Source: Ruegeria sp. SCSIO 43209 (GTDB taxonomy: Bacteria > Pseudomonadota > Alphaproteobacteria > Rhodobacterales > Rhodobacteraceae). Taken from it: a DNA stretch of 64,000 bases. Positions 1-7,710 of this stretch are shown in pieces. How positions within the stretch are numbered: position 1 is the first letter of the stretch; each line of letters opens with the position of its first letter. The notes under the pieces are model-generated. The model searched no databases and was not told where the DNA came from. It saw only the letters and a program-made list of their open reading frames with translations. The position numbers and the translations under genes were made by a program. Location: positions 2,877,001 to 2,941,000 of the forward strand of contig NZ_CP065359.1 in assembly GCF_019904295.1 (NCBI RefSeq). The letters are read 5' to 3'.

Positions 1-870
1 CTCGGTCATCCAGTGGCCCTTGCAATTGGGCTCATAAGGGCCAAGGTTGAAGCCATTCTTCTCTTGCCGCAGGTAGTACGAGATATCGACATCGCGCAGC
101 AGCGGCAGCTTCTTGCCACCATTTTCTTTCGACCACGCTTCGATTTCGGGAACTTCGTCAGTCAGCAGATACTGATGGCTCATGACCATGGCCGGGACGG
201 TTCGGCCGCCAAAGGGTTTGAACCATTCCCCTACGCGCTGCGCATAGTAACCGGCGGCGTTCACCACATAATCGCAGGCAATATCACCCTTTTCGGTATG
301 CACGGTCCATGTGCCGTCGTCCTGCTGTGTCACACCGGTTGCCGGGCAGAATCGGATAATCTTTTGCCCCATATCCCGCGCTCCCTTGGCCAGAGCCTGA
401 GTCAGCTGCGCCGGGTCAATGTCACCATCGGTCGGGTCATACAGAACGCCTTCAAGATCATGGGTCTCCAGGAAAGGATAGCGTTCCTTGGCCTCTTCCG
501 GAGTCCACATCTCCATCGGGATGCCTTGATAGCGGCCCATGGACATGGCCCGTTCGAATTCCTGCATCCGCTCCTTGCTGTGCGCCAGACGAATTGACCC
601 AGAAACGTGGTAGTTCATCGGATAGTCGACCTCGTCCGCGAGGCGCGAATACAGTTCGGTCGAATAGCGCTGCATGTTCATGATCGCCCACGAGGTCGAA
701 AACGTCGGAACGTTACCCGCCGCGTGCCATGTCGAGCCTGCGGTCAGTTCGTTCTTTTCCAGCAGAACACAATCCGTCCAGCCCTTCTTGGCCAGATGAT
801 ACAGCGATGAACAGCCCACAACGCCGCCGCCGATGATGACCACACGGGCCTTGTTTGGAAAATCACTCAT
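1..870 (-). CDS. FAD-dependent dimethylglycine/sarcosine dehydrogenase-like protein, N-terminal part (cut by window start)
   Basis: The reading frame is open from the ATG at 870 to the window edge (290 codons), so only the N-terminal half is visible. A Rossmann FAD motif GGGVVG lies at residues 14-19. The STWHAAG motif at residues 46-52 contains His49, which matches the histidine that carries covalent FAD in dimethylglycine and sarcosine dehydrogenases. Family members oxidatively demethylate N-methyl amines and usually end in a folate-binding GcvT-like domain; that part lies outside the window. An AGGGAA ribosome site precedes the ATG. The gene starts 15 bases after the GFA-family gene and is last in view of the regulator-lysE-GFA operon. 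The substrate is not settled by the sequence. Confidence 0.85.
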   Translation of the reverse strand, partial: MSDFPNKARVVIIGGGVVGCSSLYHLAKKGWTDCVLLEKNELTAGSTWHAAGNVPTFSTSWAIMNMQRYSTELYSRLADEVDYPMNYHVSGSIRLAHSKERMQEFERAMSMGRYQGIPMEMWTPEEAKERYPFLETHDLEGVLYDPTDGDIDPAQLTQALAKGARDMGQKIIRFCPATGVTQQDDGTWTVHTEKGDIACDYVVNAAGYYAQRVGEWFKPFGGRTVPAMVMSHQYLLTDEVPEIEAWSKENGGKKLPLLRDVDISYYLRQEKNGFNLGPYEPNCKGHWMTE

Positions 871-885
871 GTGTTTGGTTCCCTA

Positions 886-1266
886 TTAGTGTGCCCGCTG
901 GGGCAGGTCGTCTTTGATGTCATAGTAATCGCCCTTGTCTGCCACAAAGATGTGCTGGGCGAGTTTCAACCCGGTCGGCTCATCCAATGAGCCCACGGAA
1001 ATTGCGATCGTGTCCTCGTCATTGTGCTGCCAGAAGAGGAACGAGCCACAAGCGCGGCAAAATCCGCGCTTGGCAATGTCAGAGGCGCGATACCAGCCCA
1101 GCGTTTCGCTGGTGGTAAAGCGGAGATTGTCCTGATGCGTAACGGTCGAGGCCCACAGATGACCCGACTGTTTGCGACACTGCCCGCAATGGCAGGCATT
1201 TGGTGGCGTGAGGTCTCCGTCAACAACAAAAGCGACCGCGCCGCACAGGCAGGAACCGGTATGCAT
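886..1266 (-). CDS. GFA family (glutathione-dependent formaldehyde-activating enzyme-like) zinc protein
   Basis: The protein has 126 residues, starting at the ATG at 1266 behind a GAGGGG ribosome site; a longer in-frame start upstream has no such support. Cysteines at 6, 8, 25, 27, 30, 70 and 73 form the CxC, CxCxxC and CxxC pattern of the GFA fold, which binds zinc. The founding member, Gfa, promotes addition of formaldehyde to glutathione, but most GFA proteins have no proven reaction. It sits 4 bases after lysE and 15 bases before the dimethylglycine-dehydrogenase-like gene. Since that enzyme class releases formaldehyde or a C1-folate, a C1-handling role is a reasonable inference. Confidence 0.85.
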   Translation of the reverse strand: MHTGSCLCGAVAFVVDGDLTPPNACHCGQCRKQSGHLWASTVTHQDNLRFTTSETLGWYRASDIAKRGFCRACGSFLFWQHNDEDTIAISVGSLDEPTGLKLAQHIFVADKGDYYDIKDDLPQRAH

Positions 1267-1270
1267 GTCT

Positions 1271-1894
1271 TTATCCCCTCGCTGTCGGCGTCGAACTGGC
1301 ACCCAGCAAAACGCCATAAATGATGAAACAGGTCGCCATCACGCGGCGTACCCAGATATTGAACACCGCCCCCAACGCAGCCTTGCCCATCAGCGCCCCC
1401 AGCGAGGTGAACCCGGTATAGCTGAGCGTCGTGATGACCAGTGCCGTCGGCATGATCACCGCCATCTGCTGCCAGATGGGTACATTCGGCTGCACAAATT
1501 GCGAAAACGCCGCAAGGTATCCGGCGACGCTTTTGGGGTTGATCGTGGCAACAGCCAACGCGTGAAAGTAAACATGCCGCGCCGGACGCTCTGACGCCGG
1601 AGCGGGTTTCGCTGCGTTCATCCAACCGCGAATGCCCATCCAGATCAGAAACCCGGCCCCGATCAGCTTGGCGACAAAGAAACCTGTTGGCGACGCGGCA
1701 ATCAACGCAGTGATCCCCACTGCCGAGAGGATCAGGAACGCACTTGCCTGCGTTAGAATAGCCAGTACACCCAGCATAGCTTTTGGGAATGGCAGGCTCA
1801 TCCCATTTGAGATGCAATTAACCGCATTCGGCCCCGGGGTGGTCACGAACACCACCCAGAACAAAGCGAATATGGTCCAGGCCTCGAAACTCAT
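1271..1894 (-). CDS. LysE/RhtB family amino-acid exporter
   Basis: This 207-residue hydrophobic protein has the start and spacing of LysE/RhtB exporters: an N-terminal membrane helix ending in TPGPNAV, then about five more membrane segments. The family exports amino acids or related small amines by proton exchange across the inner membrane. Its ATG shares one base with the TGA of the XRE-cupin regulator (TGATG), so translation is probably coupled. The gene is the second of the leftward operon. The cargo cannot be read from the sequence; an N-methylated amino acid or a degradation product of it would fit the neighbouring flavoprotein. Confidence 0.88.
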   Translation of the reverse strand: MSFEAWTIFALFWVVFVTTPGPNAVNCISNGMSLPFPKAMLGVLAILTQASAFLILSAVGITALIAASPTGFFVAKLIGAGFLIWMGIRGWMNAAKPAPASERPARHVYFHALAVATINPKSVAGYLAAFSQFVQPNVPIWQQMAVIMPTALVITTLSYTGFTSLGALMGKAALGAVFNIWVRRVMATCFIIYGVLLGASSTPTARG

Positions 1895-2463
1895 CAGTAC
1901 ACCGGCGGGGCGATAACCCAGATGGCCACAGCGGGCTCATCAAAGGGGTTGGACCAAGTGTAGGGCTCGTGCTTGATCCGGAAGCTATCGCCGGGGCCGA
2001 CCTGAAAGCGGCGCGAGCCGATCGTCAGTTCCAGACGGCCTGAAACCATATAGCCGACTTCCTGCGTCGGCCGGTTTGCCGGGGTCTGCATCTGCGAATG
2101 CGGCTCAAAGGTCGAATGCACCATCTCGAAATCGTCGGTCAGGTCAGGCGAAAGCAGTTCTTCGATCAACCCTTCTTCGCCAGAGCCCATCGGGCGACGG
2201 GACCCTGCCCGCACAATATACCCTTGCTCATCCACCGGCGCAGCGGAATGGGCAAACAGCATCGACATCGGCACACCCAGACATTCGGCAATCTGGCGTA
2301 GATCCGAAATCGACGGCTCGGACATGTCACGCTCGACCTGGCTGAGCCAGCCAACGGACCGATCCAATCGGTTGGCGATCTCAGTCAGAGTCAGCCCGCG
2401 CGCCTTGCGCAGTGCGCGCAGATCGGCACCGAGGGATGCGCTATGAGGGGCTTGCGAATTCAA
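1894..2463 (-). CDS. XRE family transcriptional regulator with C-terminal cupin sensor domain
   Basis: The 189-residue protein has an XRE helix-turn-helix at about residues 12-67 (LRKARGLTLTEIANRL, then GWLSQVERDMSEPS) and a small cupin_2 barrel at about 110-185 (EVGYMVSGRLELTIG, then GPGDSFRI). Regulators of this architecture usually sense a small metabolite through the cupin and control an adjacent transport or catabolic operon. It is the first gene of the leftward lysE-GFA-flavoprotein operon, and two matching inverted repeats lie 19 and 58 bases upstream of its ATG, so autoregulation is likely. The ligand is unknown. Confidence 0.9.
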   Translation of the reverse strand: MNSQAPHSASLGADLRALRKARGLTLTEIANRLDRSVGWLSQVERDMSEPSISDLRQIAECLGVPMSMLFAHSAAPVDEQGYIVRAGSRRPMGSGEEGLIEELLSPDLTDDFEMVHSTFEPHSQMQTPANRPTQEVGYMVSGRLELTIGSRRFQVGPGDSFRIKHEPYTWSNPFDEPAVAIWVIAPPVY

Positions 2464-2481
2464 GTTGCGCTCCGAGTCTGT

Positions 2482-2506
2482 GTGAAATTTTCTGTTACTT
2501 TTTCAC
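2482..2506. promoter_or_regulatory. Operator-like inverted repeat, proximal copy (GTGAAA-N13-TTTCAC)
   Basis: A 25-bp element with perfect GTGAAA/TTTCAC ends lies 19 bases upstream of the XRE-cupin ATG. Read on the minus strand it starts GTGAAAAA and ends AAATTTCAC. It matches the second copy at 2521-2545 at 19 of 25 positions. The inferred role is a binding site for the adjacent regulator. Confidence 0.65.
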
Positions 2507-2520
2507 GGTGCCTCGAATCG

Positions 2521-2545
2521 GTGAAATTTCCAAGCATTTTTTCAC
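2521..2545. promoter_or_regulatory. Operator-like inverted repeat, distal copy (GTGAAA-N13-TTTCAC)
   Basis: This is the second 25-bp copy of the element at 2482-2506, in the same orientation with a centre-to-centre distance of 39 bp. The spacer bases differ while the outer arms are kept, which is what a conserved protein-binding site looks like. It lies between the regulator and the divergent DUF1294 gene and could affect both. Confidence 0.65.
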
Positions 2546-2580
2546 TTGGGTCTGCAAATTTAGTTGGCTATGCACGGTCC

Positions 2581-2865
2581 ATGTGGATTGCCGTAATCTA
2601 TCTTTGGGCCATTAATACCCTGACTTTGATGGCGTTTGGCTGGGATAAGCTGCGCGCGCGCCGTAGAAGGCGACGCATCCCCGAGCGGCGCTTGTTGTGG
2701 TTGGCGGCACTAGGTGGCAGCTTGGCCGCGCTACTGGGGCGCTGGATCTTCGGGCACAAGACCCGCAAGCGCGGTTTCTCGGCTTGGCTATACACGATCA
2801 CAGCGTTTCAGGCCGGGCTTTGCTATCTGATTATGTCCCGAGATCTTGGCGCATTTTGGCGATAG
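2581..2865 (+). CDS. DUF1294 small membrane protein
   Basis: The 94-residue form starting at 2581 (MWIAVIY...) matches DUF1294: a first membrane helix followed by a basic stretch with RRRRRRIPE, a GGSLAALLG helix, a conserved GHKTRK motif and a last membrane helix. The frame extends upstream to 2443, but that part would run through the operator region and has no family resemblance. No strong ribosome site is visible before 2581. The function of DUF1294 proteins is unknown. The gene is divergent from the XRE-cupin operon and convergent with the next gene. Confidence 0.75.
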   Translation: MWIAVIYLWAINTLTLMAFGWDKLRARRRRRRIPERRLLWLAALGGSLAALLGRWIFGHKTRKRGFSAWLYTITAFQAGLCYLIMSRDLGAFWR

Positions 2866-2876
2866 CTCGGAACCCT

Positions 2877-3329
2877 CTAACGCGCAAATACATCCGTTAG
2901 AATAGCACCAAGTGCGGTCGCATCATCTTTGGTAAACGCGTCGGGCTGGTCGCTGTCGATATCAAAGACAGCGATCACGTTACCATTCGCATCCCGCACT
3001 GGTAGAACCAACTCGGACCGAGTGGATGACGCACAGGCGATATGGCCGGGGAAAGCATCAACATCCGAAACCAATTGCACTTGCCCTGTACGGGCAGCCG
3101 CACCACACACACCGCGTTCGAAAGGGATTACAAGGCAGCCATGCCCCCCCTGATAAGGTCCGATTTTCAGTACCTCGGGCTCGGTTACGCGGTAGAACCC
3201 TGTCCAATCGAAACGGTCGTCGGAGTGATGCACTTCGCATGCAACCGTGGCCATCAGCGCAACCTCGTCGGTTTCACCTTCGGTCAAGGCGGCAATGGTT
3301 TTGGCGAGTGTGTCGTAGTCGGCTTTCAT
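2877..3329 (-). CDS. Free methionine-(R)-sulfoxide reductase, GAF-domain type (fRMsr)
   Basis: The 150-residue protein is a single GAF domain. Cysteines 65, 75 and 99 (HGC, GVCG, HIACAS) have the same 10- and 24-residue spacing as the three redox cysteines of E. coli fRMsr (YebR/MsrC). The enzyme reduces free Met-R-sulfoxide in the cytoplasm using thioredoxin. The start at 3329 (MKADYDTL) is preferred over a longer frame starting at 3392, because the family begins here; the ribosome site is weak. It is convergent with the DUF1294 gene and lies 75 bases after the thiolase stop on the same strand. Confidence 0.85.
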   Translation of the reverse strand: MKADYDTLAKTIAALTEGETDEVALMATVACEVHHSDDRFDWTGFYRVTEPEVLKIGPYQGGHGCLVIPFERGVCGAAARTGQVQLVSDVDAFPGHIACASSTRSELVLPVRDANGNVIAVFDIDSDQPDAFTKDDATALGAILTDVFAR

Positions 3330-3404
3330 GTTGGTAGACCTTGCATCCGAGGAACTGCGGGCGCTGCCGCCAATTCCCCGGAGTATTTGCAAAAAGACAA
3401 AGCG

Positions 3405-4577
3405 TCAAACGCGTTCTATTGCGATGGCCGTCCCTTCTCCGCCGCCGATGCAGATTGCCGCGACACCGCGCTTGAGGTTCCGCTTTTCCAGCGCATTCAG
3501 CAGCGTGACCATGATCCGGGCCCCAGAAGCGCCAATCGGATGGCCAAGCGCACATGCCCCGCCATTCACGTTCACGATCTCACGCGACAAGCCCATTTCG
3601 TGCATGAAAGCCATGGGCACAACGGCGAAGGCTTCGTTGACCTCCCACAGATCGACATCTTCTTTTTTCCAACCGATATGGCCCAACAATTTCTGCGCCG
3701 CCGGAACCGGAGCAGTTGTGAACAACCCCGGTGCCTGCGCGTGACTGGCGTGGCCAAGAATCCGTGCGCGCACGGTCAGGCCCTGCTGTTCTGCCGCCTC
3801 TGCCGAGGCAAGCACAAGGGCGGCTGCGCCATCCGAGATCGAAGAAGAATTGGCTGCCGTTACCGTTCCATCCTTGCGAAAGGCTGGTTTCAGTGTGGGT
3901 ATCTTCTCGGGCCGCGCCGATTTTGGTTGCTCATCCGCGTCCAGCACAACCTCGCCTTTACGAGTCTGAATCTTGACCTGTGTAATTTCCTGGTCGAACG
4001 CATTATTTTCCTGCGCGGACAGCGCGTTCGAAAGCGATCGCAGGGCGTATTCGTCCTGCGCCTCGCGCGTGAACTGATAGGATTCGGCACAGTCCTCGGC
4101 AAACGTGCCCATAAGCCGACCTTTGTCATAGGCGTCTTCGAGCCCGTCCAGAAACATGTGATCGACGACCTGCCCATGTCCGATCCGGGCGCCACCGCGC
4201 ATCTTGGGCAGCAGATAGGGCGCGTTGGTCATGCTCTCCATCCCGCCAGCGACCATGGTCTGAGTATGGCCCAAAGCGATCTGATCAAACGCGATCATTG
4301 CGGCCTTCATGCCTGAACCGCACATTTTGTTGAGCGTTGTGGCAGGTACATCTTCTCCCAGACCGGCGGCAAACCCAGCCTGACGCGCCGGGGCCTGTCC
4401 CTGGCCGGCAGGCAGGACGCAGCCCATCAGCACCTCATCCACGGTCCGAATGCCAGCACCCTCCAGCGCTGCGCGGATAGCAGCACCGCCCAGATCAGCA
4501 GCGGCGACGCCGTCAAACATGCCCTGAAAGCCGCCCATTGGTGTACGCGCGGCACCTGCTATCACAACCTCGTTCAT
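3405..4577 (-). CDS. Acetyl-CoA C-acetyltransferase (thiolase)
   Basis: The 390-residue length and motifs are those of a biosynthetic-type thiolase: nucleophile Cys86 in NKMCGSGMKA, His346 in ALGHPIGASG, and Cys376 in the C-terminal CIGGGEGTA motif. The enzyme condenses two acetyl-CoA to acetoacetyl-CoA or runs the reverse. No partner such as phaB or a 3-hydroxyacyl-CoA dehydrogenase lies next to it, so whether it serves polyhydroxybutyrate synthesis or degradation of ketone bodies or amino acids cannot be told here. Confidence 0.93.
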   Translation of the reverse strand: MNEVVIAGAARTPMGGFQGMFDGVAAADLGGAAIRAALEGAGIRTVDEVLMGCVLPAGQGQAPARQAGFAAGLGEDVPATTLNKMCGSGMKAAMIAFDQIALGHTQTMVAGGMESMTNAPYLLPKMRGGARIGHGQVVDHMFLDGLEDAYDKGRLMGTFAEDCAESYQFTREAQDEYALRSLSNALSAQENNAFDQEITQVKIQTRKGEVVLDADEQPKSARPEKIPTLKPAFRKDGTVTAANSSSISDGAAALVLASAEAAEQQGLTVRARILGHASHAQAPGLFTTAPVPAAQKLLGHIGWKKEDVDLWEVNEAFAVVPMAFMHEMGLSREIVNVNGGACALGHPIGASGARIMVTLLNALEKRNLKRGVAAICIGGGEGTAIAIERV

Positions 4578-4678
4578 CCGAAATCTCCTTGAACTTTCCA
4601 GCCTATGGATACCGAATGGTAAGAATTACCGTCTAGCGTATTTCTACCATCATTTTGCATTGCCAAAGGCGGACGAAC

Positions 4679-5017
4679 ATGGGGCTCAGCAGCGAGATCA
4701 CCGGCGAGACACAGATAATATCCGTTCATTGTGATCGAATTGATGCCGCAATGGCGATTCAATTCAAGGAAGATATGCGCGCGGAAACCCAAACCCATGC
4801 CAAACGGGTGGTGTTGGATTTGTCTTCTGTCGAATTCATCGACTCCAGCGGTCTGGGCGCCATTGTCGCCTCGATGAAACAATTGGAAAAAGGGCGCAGA
4901 TTGGATCTGGCCGGCTTGCGCCCGATCGTTGAAAAAGTGTTCCGCCTGACCCGCATGGACACCGTGTTCAGACTGTTCAAATCGCTGGATGAGGCGATCG
5001 GCGCTGGTGCAGACTGA
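4679..5017 (+). CDS. STAS-domain anti-sigma factor antagonist (SpoIIAA/RsbV-like)
   Basis: The 112-residue protein is one STAS domain. The FIDSSGLG motif at residues 53-60 includes Ser56/Ser57, the region phosphorylated in SpoIIAA and RsbV. It starts at 4679 behind an AAGGCGGA site rather than at 4655. The HATPase partner follows 22 bases after its stop. The family binds the unphosphorylated state of an anti-sigma kinase and frees a sigma factor or other target. No sigma factor or PP2C phosphatase is encoded nearby, so the target must be elsewhere. Confidence 0.9.
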   Translation: MGLSSEITGETQIISVHCDRIDAAMAIQFKEDMRAETQTHAKRVVLDLSSVEFIDSSGLGAIVASMKQLEKGRRLDLAGLRPIVEKVFRLTRMDTVFRLFKSLDEAIGAGAD

Positions 5018-5039
5018 CGATCGGCAGAGGTGGAACAGC

Positions 5040-5489
5040 GTGTGCTCGAATTGCAAACAAAACTGCCTGGAGGTGAGCTTTCCCGCGACACAAGTGCAGG
5101 CCAGCGCAGGGATCGCGGCGTTAAGCGCACGGCTGGCGGCGCAGGGATTGCCGGAAAGCAAAGCAGATGACGTAAGAATCGCGCTGACGGAAGCGATCAA
5201 CAACGTGGTCGAACATGCCTATGCCGGGGTGGCCGCCGCTGACGTTCAAATCGATTGCTCATTATGTGCAAAGAAGCTGGTGATTCAGATCACCGATACC
5301 GGCGACCCGATGCCCGAATTGCGGATACCGAGCGGCACTCCACCATCTGTCGACACTGCTTTGCAGGACCTGCCCGAGGGCGGCTTTGGCTGGCACCTGA
5401 TTCATCAACTTGCCAGCGACATACAATATGAACGCAAAAGCGGCGGGAACCTGCTCTGCTTGCGGTTCGACTTTGACGAGATGCCCTAG
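5040..5489 (+). CDS. HATPase_c anti-sigma regulatory kinase (RsbW/SpoIIAB-like)
   Basis: This is a short GHKL ATPase of about 149 residues with an N-box EAINNVVEHAY, a G1 box DTGDP and a G2 box GGFGWHL, without a histidine phosphoacceptor domain. That is the layout of RsbW-type serine kinases that phosphorylate the STAS protein upstream and sequester a partner. The GTG at 5040 sits behind an AGAGG sequence and is the likely start; an ATG at 4989 would overlap the STAS gene by 29 bases. Together the two genes form a partner-switching pair. Confidence 0.85.
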   Translation: MCSNCKQNCLEVSFPATQVQASAGIAALSARLAAQGLPESKADDVRIALTEAINNVVEHAYAGVAAADVQIDCSLCAKKLVIQITDTGDPMPELRIPSGTPPSVDTALQDLPEGGFGWHLIHQLASDIQYERKSGGNLLCLRFDFDEMP

Positions 5490-5579
5490 CAGGCATCAAA
5501 TGGCCACAATAAGGCCTAGATCGAACCATTGTCGCGCCGCAAACAAAGGTCATAAGTAAGGGGTAGCTCAGATAGCTTC

Positions 5580-5626
5580 CCTCGGCGCCTAGCGTCACAG
5601 CCCCCACCCAGTGAGCGGCGCCGAGG
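5580..5626. repeat. Long stem-loop (10-bp arms CCTCGGCGCC/GGCGCCGAGG)
   Basis: Arms 5580-5589 and 5617-5626 are perfectly complementary and enclose 27 bases that contain a further TCAC/GTGA pairing. It lies in the 212-bp gap between the HATPase gene and ggt. No T-run follows on either side, so it is not a standard terminator; it could be part of the ggt leader or a small RNA. Confidence 0.55.
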
Positions 5627-5701
5627 ACCTCCTTCCTCTGATAGCATTGGACAATTCCCAGCTGCGGCTTAGTGTCTGCGTGTTTGCAGAAGGAAAGACC
5701 C

Positions 5702-7279
5702 ATGCGCGATTTTCACAAGACGGGCCGTTCTGAAGTTTTGGCAACCGAAGGGATGTGCGCAACGTCCCATCCGTTGGCCGCCAAAATCGCGCTGGATATT
5801 CTGCAGCAGGGCGGCAATGCCATGGACGCAGCCATTGCAGGCGCAGTGCTTCTGGGAATTTGCGAGCCGCAAATGACCGGCTTGGGCGGAGATTGCTTTG
5901 TTCTGTACAATCGCGCAGGCGAGCAGACTGTTCGCGCACTAAACGGTTCGGGTCGGGCCGCGGCATCAGCGGATGCACAGGCATTGCGGGATCGCGGTTT
6001 AAATTCGGTTCCCGTGACCAGCCCGGATGCCGTGACAATTCCCGGAGCGGTTGAGGCATTCTGCCGTCTAGCAAAAACCGAAGGTCGGCTGGGCCTGGAA
6101 GCAATCCTGCAACCCGCAATCCATTATGCCGAGTCAGGTGTTCCGGTGGCTCCACGCGTTGCCTTTGATTGGATGAACAGCGCGTCCACCCTGCAAGGCG
6201 CGGCACGTGATCATTATCTGATTGACGGCAAACCCTTGCAAACCGGGCAGGTTTTTCGCGCCCCCGGTCAGGCAGAAGTTCTTCGGCGCATTGCCCAACA
6301 CGGTCAAAAGGCATTTTATTCTGGTGAGATTGCCGATGACATGCTTGCGGCCCTGTCCGATCTGGGTGGAGTACAGACTGCGCAGGATTTCGCGGCCGTG
6401 CAAAGCGATGAAACTGTGCCCGTCAGCGGAGATTATGGCGGTGTCGAACTGGTCGAGCACCCACCGAATGGTCAGGGCGCGACGGCAATCCTGTTGCTGA
6501 ATATCTTGAAGCACTTCGATCTGGCCGCAATGGACCCTTGGGGGGCTGAACGCGTACATATCGAAGCCGAGGCCAGCAAACTGGCCTACGACGCACGCAA
6601 TCGTTTCATCGCCGATCCCGACCACAGCACGCGGATGGCTCATTTTCTTGCACCTGAGACAGCCGCCCAACTTGCCGCGCTGATCAATCCGAAACGCGCC
6701 ATGGCTGCCGCCGCTCCCTTGACCGAGTCTGTTCACAAAGACACCGTCTATATCACCGTGGTTGACCGGGATCGCATGGCCGTTTCACTTATTTATTCGA
6801 TCTACCACGGGTTCGGGTCGGGCATCGCTTCGGAAAAGTTCGGCATTTTGCTGCAGAATCGGGGTGCTGGTTTCAACCTCGAACCCGGTCATCCAAATGA
6901 GCTTGCCGGTGGAAAGCGACCAATGCACACAATCATACCGGGAATGTTGCGCGCCCAAGGCCGCATCGCGATGCCCTTTGGCGTCATGGGAGGTGCCTAT
7001 CAACCAACCGGACACGCTCGGCTAGTGTCAAATCTCACGGATTTCGACATAGAGCTGCAGGAAGCCATCGATGCGCCTCGGGCATTTGCAGATGGGGGTG
7101 TTCTGAAAATTGAGCGAGGCTATTCCGATGCCGTTCTGCAACAATTATCCGATATGGGGCACACTGTCCAAATACCGGAAACGTCTCTGGGTGGTGCGCA
7201 AGCCATTCGAATCTGTTCAAACGGAGTTCTGGAAGGTGCTAGCGATCCCCGTAAAGATGGTTGCGCATTAGGCTACTGA
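5702..7279 (+). CDS. ggt: Gamma-glutamyltransferase family protein
   Basis: The 525-residue protein from the ATG at 5702 (AAGGAAAG site) is an Ntn-hydrolase of the gamma-glutamyltranspeptidase family. The likely autocatalytic cleavage point is before Thr348 in HKDTVYITVVDRD, which would give large and small subunits; upstream MTGLGGDCF and downstream RPMHTIIPGM also match the family. Members cleave the gamma-glutamyl bond of glutathione and related compounds. No signal peptide is evident, so it may be cytoplasmic, as in many alphaproteobacterial paralogs, and its substrate could be a gamma-glutamyl amide other than glutathione. Confidence 0.9.
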   Translation: MRDFHKTGRSEVLATEGMCATSHPLAAKIALDILQQGGNAMDAAIAGAVLLGICEPQMTGLGGDCFVLYNRAGEQTVRALNGSGRAAASADAQALRDRGLNSVPVTSPDAVTIPGAVEAFCRLAKTEGRLGLEAILQPAIHYAESGVPVAPRVAFDWMNSASTLQGAARDHYLIDGKPLQTGQVFRAPGQAEVLRRIAQHGQKAFYSGEIADDMLAALSDLGGVQTAQDFAAVQSDETVPVSGDYGGVELVEHPPNGQGATAILLLNILKHFDLAAMDPWGAERVHIEAEASKLAYDARNRFIADPDHSTRMAHFLAPETAAQLAALINPKRAMAAAAPLTESVHKDTVYITVVDRDRMAVSLIYSIYHGFGSGIASEKFGILLQNRGAGFNLEPGHPNELAGGKRPMHTIIPGMLRAQGRIAMPFGVMGGAYQPTGHARLVSNLTDFDIELQEAIDAPRAFADGGVLKIERGYSDAVLQQLSDMGHTVQIPETSLGGAQAIRICSNGVLEGASDPRKDGCALGY

Positions 7280-7303
7280 CACACGCCATTATGACGGACA
7301 TAT

Positions 7304-7630
7304 TCAGTTCAACTGAAAGTGCAGCGGATAAGATCCATCCTGAAACGGGCCGAACATGTTGGGGATATCGGGATGGTCTACCGGCTCACCCGATTGGTCC
7401 TCAACCAGATTTTGTTCTGAAACATAAGCGACATAGAAGGATTGATCATTCTCAGCCAGCAAATGATAGAACGGCTGATCCTTCAGCGGGCGACTGTCTT
7501 CAGGAATGGCCTGATACCATTCCTCCGAGTTCGAGAATTCCGGATCGACATCAAAAATAACCCCTCGAAAAGGGTGTCTACGGTGTCGAACCACCTGTCC
7601 CAGGCGGTACTTGGCTTGTGTCTTTAGCAT
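7304..7630 (-). CDS. hspQ: Heat shock protein HspQ (hemimethylated-DNA-binding YccV-like fold)
   Basis: The 108-residue protein starting MLKTQAKYRLGQVVRH matches HspQ/YccV: RHRRHPFRGVIFDVDPEF, then PFYHLLAEN and YVSEQNLV. HspQ modulates Lon-dependent proteolysis in enterobacteria and was first noted as a binder of hemimethylated oriC DNA. The start at 7630 fits the family better than an upstream in-frame start at 7684. It is convergent with ggt and divergent from the AEC transporter gene. Confidence 0.92.
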   Translation of the reverse strand: MLKTQAKYRLGQVVRHRRHPFRGVIFDVDPEFSNSEEWYQAIPEDSRPLKDQPFYHLLAENDQSFYVAYVSEQNLVEDQSGEPVDHPDIPNMFGPFQDGSYPLHFQLN

Positions 7631-7710
7631 TGTTTCGGCCCCCAAAGCATTTAGTACATCTTTTCGGGCAGAAAAGCCAACCAATGAGCTGAAATTCGGG
7701 GAAACAGTCT

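Noticed and set aside
3042..4316. 424-codon open frame on the plus strand
   Set aside because: It is antisense to the thiolase and fRMsr genes, has no ribosome site and reads like a shadow frame of GC-rich coding DNA.
5558..5575. tRNA-like GGTAGCTCAGA sequence
   Set aside because: It resembles a D-arm, but no anticodon arm, T-arm or acceptor stem can be built around it.
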